From: SIG710 sp045605745
GTDB lineage: Bacteria > Bacillota > Clostridia > Oscillospirales > CAG-272
DNA length: 20,701 bases
NCBI GenBank assembly: GCA_045605745.1
Contig: JAZUQN010000074.1
Coordinates: 1-20,701, forward strand
Reading direction: 5' to 3'
Part shown: piece by piece, positions 8,886 through 15,620 of the stretch
Layout of the letters: each line of letters begins with the position of its first letter
How positions within the stretch are numbered: position 1 is the stretch's first letter
Position numbers and translations under genes: made by a program
The notes under the pieces: model-generated
Databases searched by the model: none
What the model was told of the DNA's origin: nothing
What the model saw: only the letters and a program-made list of their open reading frames with translations

Positions 8886-9494
8886 TCATTTAATTAACTC
8901 TGCACACACCTTTTCAAGCGCGCGAGGAAGAATGATCCATTCACAATTTTCCATAACATATTTCTGCAATGTTTCCGGGGTGTCGCCCTCTCTTATCTCA
9001 ACTGCCTTTTGCATGATTATCTCACCGCCGTCGGGGATCTCATTTACAAAATGTACCGTTGCACCGGTAACCTTAACTCCATAGGAAAGCGCCGCCTCGT
9101 GGACGCGAAGTCCGTAAAAGCCCTCTCCGCAAAAAGAAGGAATAAGCGAAGGATGAACATTTATAATTCTTTTAGGATACTTGCTTGTGAAGCTTTCAGA
9201 AAGGATAACCATAAAGCCTGCAAGAACGATGAAATCGATATCGTGATCATCAATAAGTGACATGATCTTAGCTTCAAAATCAGCCCTGTCAGCACAATCC
9301 TTTTTCAGCACAACCGCAGTTTCAATGCCTGCATTTTTTGCTCTTTCAAGCGCATATGCATCGCTCTTGTTTGAGATAACCAGCGATATTTTCCCACTCT
9401 TAATAATTCCGCTCTTTTCGGCATCGATAAGAGCCTGCAGATTTGTTCCGCCTCCGGAAACCAGAACTGCAACCTTCGCAAAATCCTTAGCCAT
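8886..9494 (-). CDS. purN: Phosphoribosylglycinamide formyltransferase, folate-dependent
   Basis: PurN transfers formyl from 10-formyl-THF to GAR, giving FGAR (EC 2.1.2.2). The 202-residue protein has the phosphate-binding loop SGGGTNLQALI near residue 13. It also has the catalytic trio: Asn112 and His114 in INVHPSLIPSF, and Asp155 in EIPDGGEII. The length is normal for the family. The start at 9494 is preceded by AAGGAGA. It lies 40 bp after purM and 13 bp before purO. No formate-dependent PurT is seen, so this step depends on the 10-formyl-THF made by Fhs at the end of the operon. Confidence 0.96.
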   Translation of the reverse strand: MAKDFAKVAVLVSGGGTNLQALIDAEKSGIIKSGKISLVISNKSDAYALERAKNAGIETAVVLKKDCADRADFEAKIMSLIDDHDIDFIVLAGFMVILSESFTSKYPKRIINVHPSLIPSFCGEGFYGLRVHEAALSYGVKVTGATVHFVNEIPDGGEIIMQKAVEIREGDTPETLQKYVMENCEWIILPRALEKVCAELIK

Positions 9495-9534
9495 TATTAT
9501 TCTCCTTTTCGATCATACCGGACATCATCTGTTT

Positions 9535-10584
9535 TCAGCAGATAGTTATTTTTTCTTCGCTCCGGGTGATTCTGCCGATAACATAAGCATCCTCGCCTGA
9601 TGCACGAAGTGATTTGAGTGCCTCATCGACCTCTGCCTCGGGCACAACAACGCTCATACCAACGCCCATATTAAAGGTGTTGAACATATCTCTCTCACTT
9701 ATGCCGCCTGTTTTTTGGATGAGGTCAAATATCGGGAGAATCTTTACAGCAGCACGGTCGATAACAGCGCCAAGTCCATCGGGAATGCTTCTCGGAATAT
9801 TCTCATAGAAGCCGCCACCGGTGATATGAGAAATTCCCTTAACATCAACCCTTGAAAGCAAATCAAGAACAGCTTTTACATAAATTCTTGTTGGTGTCAA
9901 AAGTGTTTCCGCAATGCTCTTTCCGCCAAGTTCTGCACATGGAGCATAGAGATTTTCGGGGTTATTATCAATATCGAACACCTTGCGCACAAGGGAGAAT
10001 CCGTTTGAATGAATACCACTTGAAGGTAGAGCTATAACAACATCGCCCGCAGCCATTCGCTTGTTATCAAGTATTTTTTTCTTATCAACTATACCAACCG
10101 CAAAGCCTGCAAGGTCATATTCCTCGGTGGGCATCATGCCGGGATGCTCTGCTGTTTCGCCGCCTATAAGTGCCGCACCCGACTGAACGCATCCCTCTGC
10201 AACGCCGGAAACTATTTCAGCAATCTTTTCGGGAATATTCTTGCCGCAAGCAATGTAATCAAGGAAGAAAAGGGGCTTTGCACCGCAGCAAATGATATCG
10301 TTTACGCACATTGCAACCGCATCAATTCCAATTGTATCGTGCTTATCCATAAGAATTGCCATCTTAACCTTAGTGCCGCATCCGTCAGTGCCGGAAACAA
10401 GAACGGGCTCCTCCATACCTGAGGTGGGGAGACCAAAGCAACCGCCAAAGCCGCCAACATCATCAAGACAACCCTCATTTTTTGTGCGTGCAATATGCTT
10501 TTTCATAAGCTCAACAGCTTTATAACCGGCTGTTATATCAACTCCTGCCGCCGCATAGCTCTCGGAAAATGATTTATTACTCAT
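9535..10584 (-). CDS. purM: Phosphoribosylformylglycinamidine cyclo-ligase (AIR synthetase)
   Basis: PurM closes the imidazole ring of FGAM with ATP to give AIR (EC 6.3.3.1). The 349-residue protein has the family signature VSGTDGCGTK at about 63-72, the MCVNDIICCGAKPLFFLDY segment, and GGETAEHPGM at about 141-150. An upstream TTG at 10602 keeps the frame open, but the ATG at 10584 follows AAAGG (complement of 10595-10599) and gives the usual N-terminus (MSNKSFSESYAAAGVDI), so it is chosen. It lies 24 bp after purF and 40 bp before purN in the purine operon. Confidence 0.96.
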   Translation of the reverse strand: MSNKSFSESYAAAGVDITAGYKAVELMKKHIARTKNEGCLDDVGGFGGCFGLPTSGMEEPVLVSGTDGCGTKVKMAILMDKHDTIGIDAVAMCVNDIICCGAKPLFFLDYIACGKNIPEKIAEIVSGVAEGCVQSGAALIGGETAEHPGMMPTEEYDLAGFAVGIVDKKKILDNKRMAAGDVVIALPSSGIHSNGFSLVRKVFDIDNNPENLYAPCAELGGKSIAETLLTPTRIYVKAVLDLLSRVDVKGISHITGGGFYENIPRSIPDGLGAVIDRAAVKILPIFDLIQKTGGISERDMFNTFNMGVGMSVVVPEAEVDEALKSLRASGEDAYVIGRITRSEEKITIC

Positions 10585-10608
10585 TTTTATAAGTCCTTTC
10601 AAAATGTT

Positions 10609-12033
10609 TTATTCTTTACCGTTCCAACAGTATGTGCAAAGCTTGCATCTATCAACTCCAATGGCTTTTATTATGCCATCGAGCGACTGAAATTCAAGAG
10701 ATGCGAAATGAAATTTATCGCAAATGGTTTTGCGCAATTTCTTACCGCGCTCGGTTGAGCCGTCGCTGTATTCATCGATATATTTAATGCCCTCATCGCC
10801 TTCAAGCTCATAAATAGTGCTTCTTGCAATAAGCTCCATTTCATTTCTGGATGAAGAAAAATTCAGATATTTACAGCCATACATAATGGGGGGACAGGCA
10901 GAACGCATATGAACATTTTTTGCTCCGTGATCATACAAAAAGTCAACAGTTTCCTTTAGCTGTGTTCCCCTGACGATCGAATCATCCACAAAAAGCAGAT
11001 TCTTATCCTGAATAAGCTCGTGAACAGGTATCTGCTTCATTTTTGCAACTCTGTTTCTGTCCTTCTGATTCTGCGGCATAAAGCTTCGAGGCCATGTTGG
11101 AGTATACTTTATAAAAGGACGGGCAAAGGGCACGCCGCTTTTATTTGCATATCCGATAGCATGAGGAGTTCCGGAATCCGGCACGCCGCAAGCATAGTCA
11201 ATATCCTGAGCAAGGCCGCGCTCCTTGTCTGTCTCCGCCATTATCTCGCCATTTCTATATCGCATAGTTTCAACATTGATGCCCTCATAATTTGAGGTTG
11301 AATAGCCATAATATGACCAAAGAAATGCGCATATCTTCATATTCTCGCCCGGCTTTTCAAGCTGCTCTATTCCCTCAGCGGAAAGCTCCACTATCTCGCC
11401 GGGGCCAAGCTCTCTTTCGTCTTCAAAGCCAAGCTTTTTATACGCAAAGGATTCAAAGGTAACACAGTATCCGTCCTCATTTTTGCCAATAAGCACAGGT
11501 GTTCTGCCCATGCTGTCTCTTGCGGCAATTATATTTCCGCCATTTTTAAGAATGAGGATTGATGCCGAGCCTTTTATAACACTTTGTGCAAATTTTATAC
11601 CATCTCTAAAACTGTCCTTTAAACCTATCAGTGCCGCAACAAGCTCTGTTGAATTGACCTTTCCGCCCGTCATTGCATTAAACTGACCGTGAGTGTGATC
11701 GAAATATTCTCCAAGAAGCTCATCCGAATTATTCACAGCACCTACAATGCAGATAGCAAAGGTTCCAAGCTTTGAACGGATAAGCAAAGGCTGCGGATCG
11801 CTGTCGCTTATGCAACCGATTGCACTGTTTCCGCTCATCTCATCAAAGATATTCTCAAATTTGGTTCTAAAGGGTGAGTTTTGAATGTTATGAATAGATC
11901 TTTGCAGACCGTCGGTTTCATTATATGCCGCAAGGCCTGCCCGGCGTGTTCCGAGATGAGAGTGATAATCCGTTCCAAAAAAAACATCCATCATCGCATC
12001 GCGCTTCAACACCGCTCCGAAAAATCCGCCCAT
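10609..12033 (-). CDS. purF: Amidophosphoribosyltransferase-like PurF with a degenerate glutaminase domain
   Basis: PurF normally makes phosphoribosylamine from PRPP using ammonia released from glutamine (EC 2.4.2.14). In this 474-residue protein the C-terminal phosphoribosyltransferase half looks functional: the PRPP loop LLFVDDSIVRGTQLKE is at about 346-360 and the flexible-loop segment PRSFMPQNQKDR at about 315-326. The N-terminal half has the Ntn-hydrolase outline but starts MGGFFG where active enzymes have Cys-Gly-x-Phe-Gly. By manual alignment other glutamine-pocket residues are also replaced: the HVRY arginine region reads GCISDSD (73-79), the NGN oxyanion segment reads VGAV (97-100), and SDTE reads NSTE (127-130). 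Cysteines matching the Bacillus PurF iron-sulphur ligands appear kept (235, 387, 463, 466). AAGGAGA precedes the ATG and purC ends only 15 bp upstream, so no hidden extension could supply the cysteine. Free ammonia or a partner glutaminase are possible nitrogen sources (inference). Confidence 0.9.
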   Translation of the reverse strand: MGGFFGAVLKRDAMMDVFFGTDYHSHLGTRRAGLAAYNETDGLQRSIHNIQNSPFRTKFENIFDEMSGNSAIGCISDSDPQPLLIRSKLGTFAICIVGAVNNSDELLGEYFDHTHGQFNAMTGGKVNSTELVAALIGLKDSFRDGIKFAQSVIKGSASILILKNGGNIIAARDSMGRTPVLIGKNEDGYCVTFESFAYKKLGFEDERELGPGEIVELSAEGIEQLEKPGENMKICAFLWSYYGYSTSNYEGINVETMRYRNGEIMAETDKERGLAQDIDYACGVPDSGTPHAIGYANKSGVPFARPFIKYTPTWPRSFMPQNQKDRNRVAKMKQIPVHELIQDKNLLFVDDSIVRGTQLKETVDFLYDHGAKNVHMRSACPPIMYGCKYLNFSSSRNEMELIARSTIYELEGDEGIKYIDEYSDGSTERGKKLRKTICDKFHFASLEFQSLDGIIKAIGVDRCKLCTYCWNGKE

Positions 12034-12048
12034 ATGTTTCTCCTTATT

Positions 12049-12729
12049 TTAAGCAAAGAAAAGCTCAGAAAGAGTCATAGGATCGATATATTTTCCATCC
12101 TTATAAACACGCATATTGCCGGATGCGATCTCATCAATCAGCATAACCTTGCCCTCTGCGTCATAGCCAAATTCAAACTTGATATCATAAAGAACAAGGC
12201 CCTTTTCCTTAAGATCGTCAGCAACGATCTGTGTGATCTTCTGGGTCATAACCTTGATATCATCATACTGCTCCGCAGTCATAACGCCAAGGTCAACAAG
12301 GCCGTCCTTTGTTACAAGCGGATCGCCTTTTTCATCATTCTTAAATGTTGTTTCAACATATGCAGGAAGGTCATCACCCTCATTGCAATAGTCGCTGTAG
12401 CGGCGGTAGAAGGAGCCAACGGCCTTATGACGGCAGATAACCTCAAGTCCCTTGCCAAAAGGCTTTGCAGGAAGAACCTCCATTGTTGTGTCAGCGAGAT
12501 CTGCGCTGATATAATGAGTTTTAATGCCGGCAGCATTAACCTTTTCAAAAAAATAGATAGACATACGGAGGTTAACATCTCCAACACCGTCAATAGTCAG
12601 TCCAACAGAGTTTTCGCCCGGATCAAAGACGCCATCCTTGCCTGTGCAGTCATCCTTAAATTTAAGAAGATAGTTGCCATTCTCCAATGCATAAACATTC
12701 TTTGTTTTTCCTGTGTAAACCAGTTTCAT
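12049..12729 (-). CDS. purC: SAICAR synthetase
   Basis: PurC condenses CAIR with aspartate and ATP to give SAICAR (EC 6.3.2.6). The 226-residue protein opens with the nucleotide-binding segment LVYTGKTKNVY. It carries the EVICRHKAVGSFYRRY region (about 96-111) corresponding to the family's VxVRNxAAGS segment, then KFEFG (184-188) and LIDEI (197-201). The segment after LIDEI reads ASGNMRVYK and departs from the SPDTCRLWD of many homologues, but the fold signature is clear. The start at 12729 follows AAGGAGA. It lies 33 bp after purE and 15 bp before purF. PurB, which would act next, is not encoded in the window. Confidence 0.94.
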   Translation of the reverse strand: MKLVYTGKTKNVYALENGNYLLKFKDDCTGKDGVFDPGENSVGLTIDGVGDVNLRMSIYFFEKVNAAGIKTHYISADLADTTMEVLPAKPFGKGLEVICRHKAVGSFYRRYSDYCNEGDDLPAYVETTFKNDEKGDPLVTKDGLVDLGVMTAEQYDDIKVMTQKITQIVADDLKEKGLVLYDIKFEFGYDAEGKVMLIDEIASGNMRVYKDGKYIDPMTLSELFFA

Positions 12730-12762
12730 AATCTTGTTTCTCCTTATGTTATATTAAATTTT

Positions 12763-13257
12763 TTACTTATTGAATTCCGCTTCAACTGCGGCATTTTTCT
12801 CAAGAACCTTTGCAGCATCCGCTGCTCTTTTTGCATCAAGCTTTGCAGAAAGCTCCCCATCTCCTATGGCAAGCATCTCTGCCGCAAGCAAAGCGGCATT
12901 GGCGCCTCCATCTATCGCAACGGTAGCTACAGGTATGCCGGAGGGCATCTGAACCGTTGAAAGAAGGGCATCAATGCCGTCCAGATTTGTTGATTTACAG
13001 GGTATTCCGATAACGGGAAGGGTTGTATTTGCCGCAACTGCGCCTGCAAGGTGAGCCGCCATTCCTGCCGCCGCTATCATAACTCCAAAACCATTATTTT
13101 TTGCATTGCGCGCAAAATCTCCTGCCTCTGCAGGTGTTCTGTGTGCAGAATAAACGTGCACCTCAAAAGGTATGTCAAGAGATTCAAGAGTGGCGGTACA
13201 TTTTCTTATGATCGGGAGATCGCTGTCACTTCCCATAACTATTCCAACTTTTTTCAT
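12763..13257 (-). CDS. purE: PurE, N5-CAIR mutase or AIR carboxylase
   Basis: PurE forms CAIR, either by rearranging N5-CAIR (class I, with PurK) or by carboxylating AIR directly with CO2 (class II). The 164-residue protein has GSDSD (9-13), SAHRTP with His39 (37-42) and AAHLAG with His69 (67-72). An open frame reaches back to 13287, but that stretch lies in the riboswitch terminator. The ATG at 13257 has GGAGG (complement of 13264-13268) at ideal spacing, so it is the start. It is the first gene of the operon and directly follows the riboswitch. No purK is present in the operon, which leaves the class undecided: PurK may be elsewhere, or the enzyme may work alone. Confidence 0.95.
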   Translation of the reverse strand: MKKVGIVMGSDSDLPIIRKCTATLESLDIPFEVHVYSAHRTPAEAGDFARNAKNNGFGVMIAAAGMAAHLAGAVAANTTLPVIGIPCKSTNLDGIDALLSTVQMPSGIPVATVAIDGGANAALLAAEMLAIGDGELSAKLDAKRAADAAKVLEKNAAVEAEFNK

Positions 13258-13268
13258 AATTAACCTCC

Positions 13269-13317
13269 AAAAAATATAAGGGCGCACTTATTCCGATTAA
13301 AGGAACCAAGTGCGCCC
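13269..13317 (-). terminator. Riboswitch-controlled intrinsic terminator before purE
   Basis: On the minus strand GGGCGCACTT (complement of 13308-13317) pairs with AAGTGCGCCC (complement of 13280-13289). The stem is extended by GGTTCC against GGAAT, and TTATATTTTTT follows (complement of 13269-13279). The purE ribosome binding site comes directly after. The first GGGC of the stem is also the end of the conserved CTGGGC of the ZTP aptamer, so the terminator and the folded aptamer exclude each other. By analogy with the family, ligand binding should block the terminator and turn the operon on. Confidence 0.9.
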
Positions 13318-13390
13318 AGACGGTCGGCTTTATAGATTTCTGTTCCACTATGGTTATCTCGCCATAATTATCCGTCAGTCGCAGAAATCC
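13314..13390 (-). promoter_or_regulatory. ZTP (pfl) riboswitch aptamer controlling the purine operon
   Basis: The untranslated leader of purE shows the pfl architecture. Stem P1 is GATTTCTG with CAGAAATC (complements of 13382-13389 and 13335-13342). Directly inside it is CGACTGACGG, holding the conserved GACTG, then stem P2 TATGG/CCATA (13362-13366 and 13349-13353), then GTGGAAC. After a short linker comes the conserved 3' part GCCGACCGTCTGGGC (complement of 13314-13328). This class binds ZMP and ZTP, the AICAR nucleotides that accumulate when 10-formyl-THF is low, and usually acts as an ON switch. The match to the conserved blocks, the terminator behind it and the downstream AICAR transformylase and fhs genes all agree. 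Confidence 0.9.
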
Positions 13391-13406
13391 TTTTTACATC
13401 TCTTAA

Positions 13407-13435
13407 ATGATACCATATTTCGAGTTTTTTGTCAA
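13407..13435 (-). promoter_or_regulatory. SigA-type promoter of the purine operon
   Basis: On the minus strand TTGACA (complement of 13430-13435) and TATCAT (complement of 13407-13412) are 17 bp apart. Transcription would start near 13400, about 10 nt before the riboswitch P1 stem. No other strong promoter was noticed between the operon genes. Confidence 0.88.
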
Positions 13436-13528
13436 GGAAAATATTTATTTTTTGCCACTTTTGGAGAGTTGCACAATACAGTATTCAAAAGCTTATAAAA
13501 TCAGACAAAATTCGCACAACCGGGAGCA

Positions 13529-14371
13529 TCAAAGGGTAAGTATTTGACAGCTTGCACCTGCCTTTAAATTTTCATCGAGAATTATGTCTCCATATCCCGC
13601 AGCTTCTATTCTTCCGCCAAGGGGATTTTTAACGCTGTCAACGGTACTTTTTATAGTTGCATTCACCGTTGTATTCTCGAAAGCAAGATCGCATTTTTCC
13701 ATAATGCAATCCTCCATATAGAGATCCTCTGCATAGCAGAATGGCTGAGTTCCGATTATAGTGCACCTATAGAGCCTTACATTTTTTGAATACCAAGCGG
13801 CATATTCTCCCGATATCACACTGTCATAAACCGAAACATTTTCGGTATGCCAAAAAGCATCCTTGGTGTTAAGAACAGAATTTTTTATCACAGCATTTTT
13901 TACATACTGAAAAGAATATTTACCATTGAATTTCAGTTTTTCGATCTCTATATTTGAGGAGCCCATAAAAAAATATTCGCTTGTCATCTCACCACCGCAG
14001 ATCTTTATATTTCTGCAATTCCAAAGCAGCTCCGGGCTGATAACATTGCAATTATTTATCACAACATTATGGCACTCGCGAAAAGCCTTCACGCTTTCTA
14101 TTTTACAATTTTCAAAGCTTGCATTCTTTGTATACCAAACAGGAGCACGGCAGGTAGATGTCATGCGGCAATCCGAAACTCTGAGGCCATCATCATGCCA
14201 AAATGGATAACGCAGCTCAAAAACACTGTCCTTAACCTGAATATTTTTACATTCCTTCAGAGCAGATTCACCATCAGCCGCCCCGGAGAACGAACAGCCT
14301 TCAACCAAAATCCCATCCTTATTGTAGAATGCTCTTTCATCATCAAATTTTTTATTTCTTACTTCTGTCAT
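13529..14371 (-). CDS. DUF3737 family protein, predicted right-handed beta-helix
   Basis: The 280-residue protein consists of short repeated strands of the type 'ENVSVYDSVI', 'KNVRLYRCTI', 'DLYMEDCIM', each about 20 residues, as in pectate-lyase-like beta-helices. Repeated aromatic and tryptophan positions (RYPFWHDDG, APVWYTKNA, DAFWHTENV, AAWYSKNV) fit the DUF3737 family, whose function is unknown. There is no signal peptide and no membrane segment, so it should be cytosolic. The start at 14371 follows GAGGATG, and a strong promoter lies just upstream. It is a single-gene unit on the minus strand, divergent from the small membrane protein gene. No convincing terminator was found before the purine operon promoter; the 13441-13528 stretch shows only a short AATAC/GTATT palindrome. 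Confidence 0.85.
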   Translation of the reverse strand: MTEVRNKKFDDERAFYNKDGILVEGCSFSGAADGESALKECKNIQVKDSVFELRYPFWHDDGLRVSDCRMTSTCRAPVWYTKNASFENCKIESVKAFRECHNVVINNCNVISPELLWNCRNIKICGGEMTSEYFFMGSSNIEIEKLKFNGKYSFQYVKNAVIKNSVLNTKDAFWHTENVSVYDSVISGEYAAWYSKNVRLYRCTIIGTQPFCYAEDLYMEDCIMEKCDLAFENTTVNATIKSTVDSVKNPLGGRIEAAGYGDIILDENLKAGASCQILTL

Positions 14372-14401
14372 TTCATCATCCTCTTTGTGTTTACTTGTAT
14401 T

Positions 14402-14430
14402 ATTTTATCATTTTAAAGCAAAAATGTCAA
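14402..14430 (-). promoter_or_regulatory. SigA-type promoter of the DUF3737 gene
   Basis: On the minus strand TTGACA (complement of 14425-14430) and TAAAAT (complement of 14402-14407) are separated by 17 bp. The predicted RNA start lies about 25 nt before the ATG at 14371. Confidence 0.82.
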
Positions 14431-14485
14431 TAGGTGCCTAATAGCGACAATGAAAGATAAAAATAGACAAATATCGAAAAAACCG

Positions 14486-14514
14486 TTGATTTTGTGTGTC
14501 AAATGTGTTAAAAT
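14486..14514 (+). promoter_or_regulatory. SigA-type promoter of the small membrane protein gene
   Basis: TTGATT (14486-14491) and TAAAAT (14509-14514) are 17 bp apart, giving a start near 14521. The ribosome binding site follows at 14532-14538. Together with the promoter at 14402-14430 this is a divergent pair. Confidence 0.75.
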
Positions 14515-14544
14515 ATAAATACAATACATTTGGAGGTGCGAATA

Positions 14545-14790
14545 ATGAATGCATTGAGAAATTTCTTTCCGCTTTCTTTTGGAATGAAGGATGTTGGAAA
14601 ACTGATCATTTCCATTCTGATCTATCTGGTTGCCGGAGTTGTTGTGGGCTGGGGTCTGTGGCTTTTGGCTTCTCTCCCCCTCATCGGACCAATTCTCGGT
14701 CTTGTTACAGGACTTATAGGAACGATATTTGACATTTACTGCTTTGCAGGAATCGTCATTGCCATCCTAAATTTCTTCAAAATAGTGTAA
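14545..14790 (+). CDS. Small membrane protein with two predicted membrane spans, unrecognised
   Basis: I do not recognise this 81-residue protein. It has a short N-terminal segment (MNALRNFFPLSFGMKDVGK), a first hydrophobic stretch at about 20-43 and a second at about 47-78, rich in Gly, Leu and Ile. There are almost no charged residues after position 19, so it should sit in the cytoplasmic membrane. The frame is open further upstream, but the ATG at 14545 follows GGAGGTG (14532-14538) and is the likely start. It has its own promoter and a strong terminator 10 bp downstream, so it is a complete single-gene unit, the only plus-strand gene between 1 and 19241. The promoter, ribosome binding site and terminator make it credible as a real gene. 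Confidence 0.75.
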   Translation: MNALRNFFPLSFGMKDVGKLIISILIYLVAGVVVGWGLWLLASLPLIGPILGLVTGLIGTIFDIYCFAGIVIAILNFFKIV

Positions 14791-14800
14791 TATTACAAAC

Positions 14801-14844
14801 AAAAAACGGAGCTGCCTCATTTAAATGAGACAGCTCCGTTTTTT
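14801..14844. terminator. Bidirectional terminator between convergent genes
   Basis: CGGAGCTG (14807-14814) pairs with CAGCTCCG (14831-14838). After one C-A mismatch the stem continues as CTCAT/ATGAG. It is flanked by A6 (14801-14806) and T6 (14839-14844). It can end the small membrane protein gene on the plus strand and ttcA on the minus strand. Confidence 0.9.
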
Positions 14845-14849
14845 ATCTG

Positions 14850-15620
14850 TTAAGTTTCTTCTGCATCGTCAGAATAGGCCTCAATGCCATAAAGTCTGCC
14901 AAACTCCTTAAAGCCGTCAACCTCGCCTCTCTGCATAGCTCCAAAAACACGGTATCTTAATCCTTTATATTTATGGTCAAGCTCGGAGAGCAACTTTTTC
15001 ATTTCTTCACGCTCGGTGTTTCCATCCGCAGGGCAAACCGATTTAACAATGGGAAGCTCATTTTTTGCCGCAAAATATCTGACATCCTTTTCAGGCATAT
15101 ACACCATAGGACGCAACAGTCTAAGTCCTATTCTGGAAAGATAGGAGACCGGAGAAAAGCAACCGATGCGACCCTCAAAAAACAGATTAAGCATAAATGT
15201 TTCAACCGCATCGTCAAAATGGTGTCCAAGAGCAACAGCCGTGCACCCAAGCTCTTTTGCGGCATTATGCAAAGCTCCGCGACGCATTTTTGCGCATAAT
15301 GAACAGGGGCTTTTTTCCTTTCTCACATCAAAAATTATCTTAGATATCTGTGAAGGGATAACATGATATTCAACATCAAGCTCTCGGCAAAGCTCCTCTA
15401 TCCGGGAAAAATCCGATCCCTCAAAGCCCATATCAATTGTTATTGCCACAAGCTCAAATTTTATGGGATAGAATCGGCGCAGATATGCCATTGCACAAAG
15501 AAGCGTCAGGGAATCCTTGCCTGCAGAGACGCCAACCGCGATTCTATCTCCCTCTTCTATCATTTTATAATCGTCAACCGCTCTTCTGACATAGCTGAGC
15601 AATCTTTTTGTTTCCTTCAT
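14850..15620 (-). CDS. ttcA: TtcA-type tRNA thiolation ATPase, PP-loop family
   Basis: This protein probably adds sulphur to cytidine 32 of tRNAs, as TtcA does, or catalyses a closely related tRNA thiolation. The 256-residue chain has the PP-loop ATP motif SAGKDS (32-37), CxxC as CSLC (Cys106 and Cys109), the LGHHFDDAVET segment (131-141), and a third cysteine in SVCPADG (Cys196). In TtcA these three cysteines hold a [4Fe-4S] cluster. The first glycine of the usual SGGKDS is alanine here, which other family members also show. The start overlaps the trmN6 stop by four bases (ATGA), so the two genes are translationally coupled. It is the last gene of the holB-ricT group and ends at the shared terminator. 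Confidence 0.85.
   Translation of the reverse strand: MKETKRLLSYVRRAVDDYKMIEEGDRIAVGVSAGKDSLTLLCAMAYLRRFYPIKFELVAITIDMGFEGSDFSRIEELCRELDVEYHVIPSQISKIIFDVRKEKSPCSLCAKMRRGALHNAAKELGCTAVALGHHFDDAVETFMLNLFFEGRIGCFSPVSYLSRIGLRLLRPMVYMPEKDVRYFAAKNELPIVKSVCPADGNTEREEMKKLLSELDHKYKGLRYRVFGAMQRGEVDGFKEFGRLYGIEAYSDDAEET

Noticed and set aside
11881..12960. Plus-strand frame of 359 codons
   Set aside because: It is antisense to purF, purC and purE with no promoter or ribosome binding site, and is explained as a shadow.
13258..13287. Extended N-terminus of PurE
   Set aside because: It would begin inside the riboswitch terminator and contain the ribosome binding site.
13314..13400. Guanine or other purine riboswitch before purE
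   Set aside because: The loops and junction of the guanine class are absent, while the conserved blocks of the ZTP class are present.
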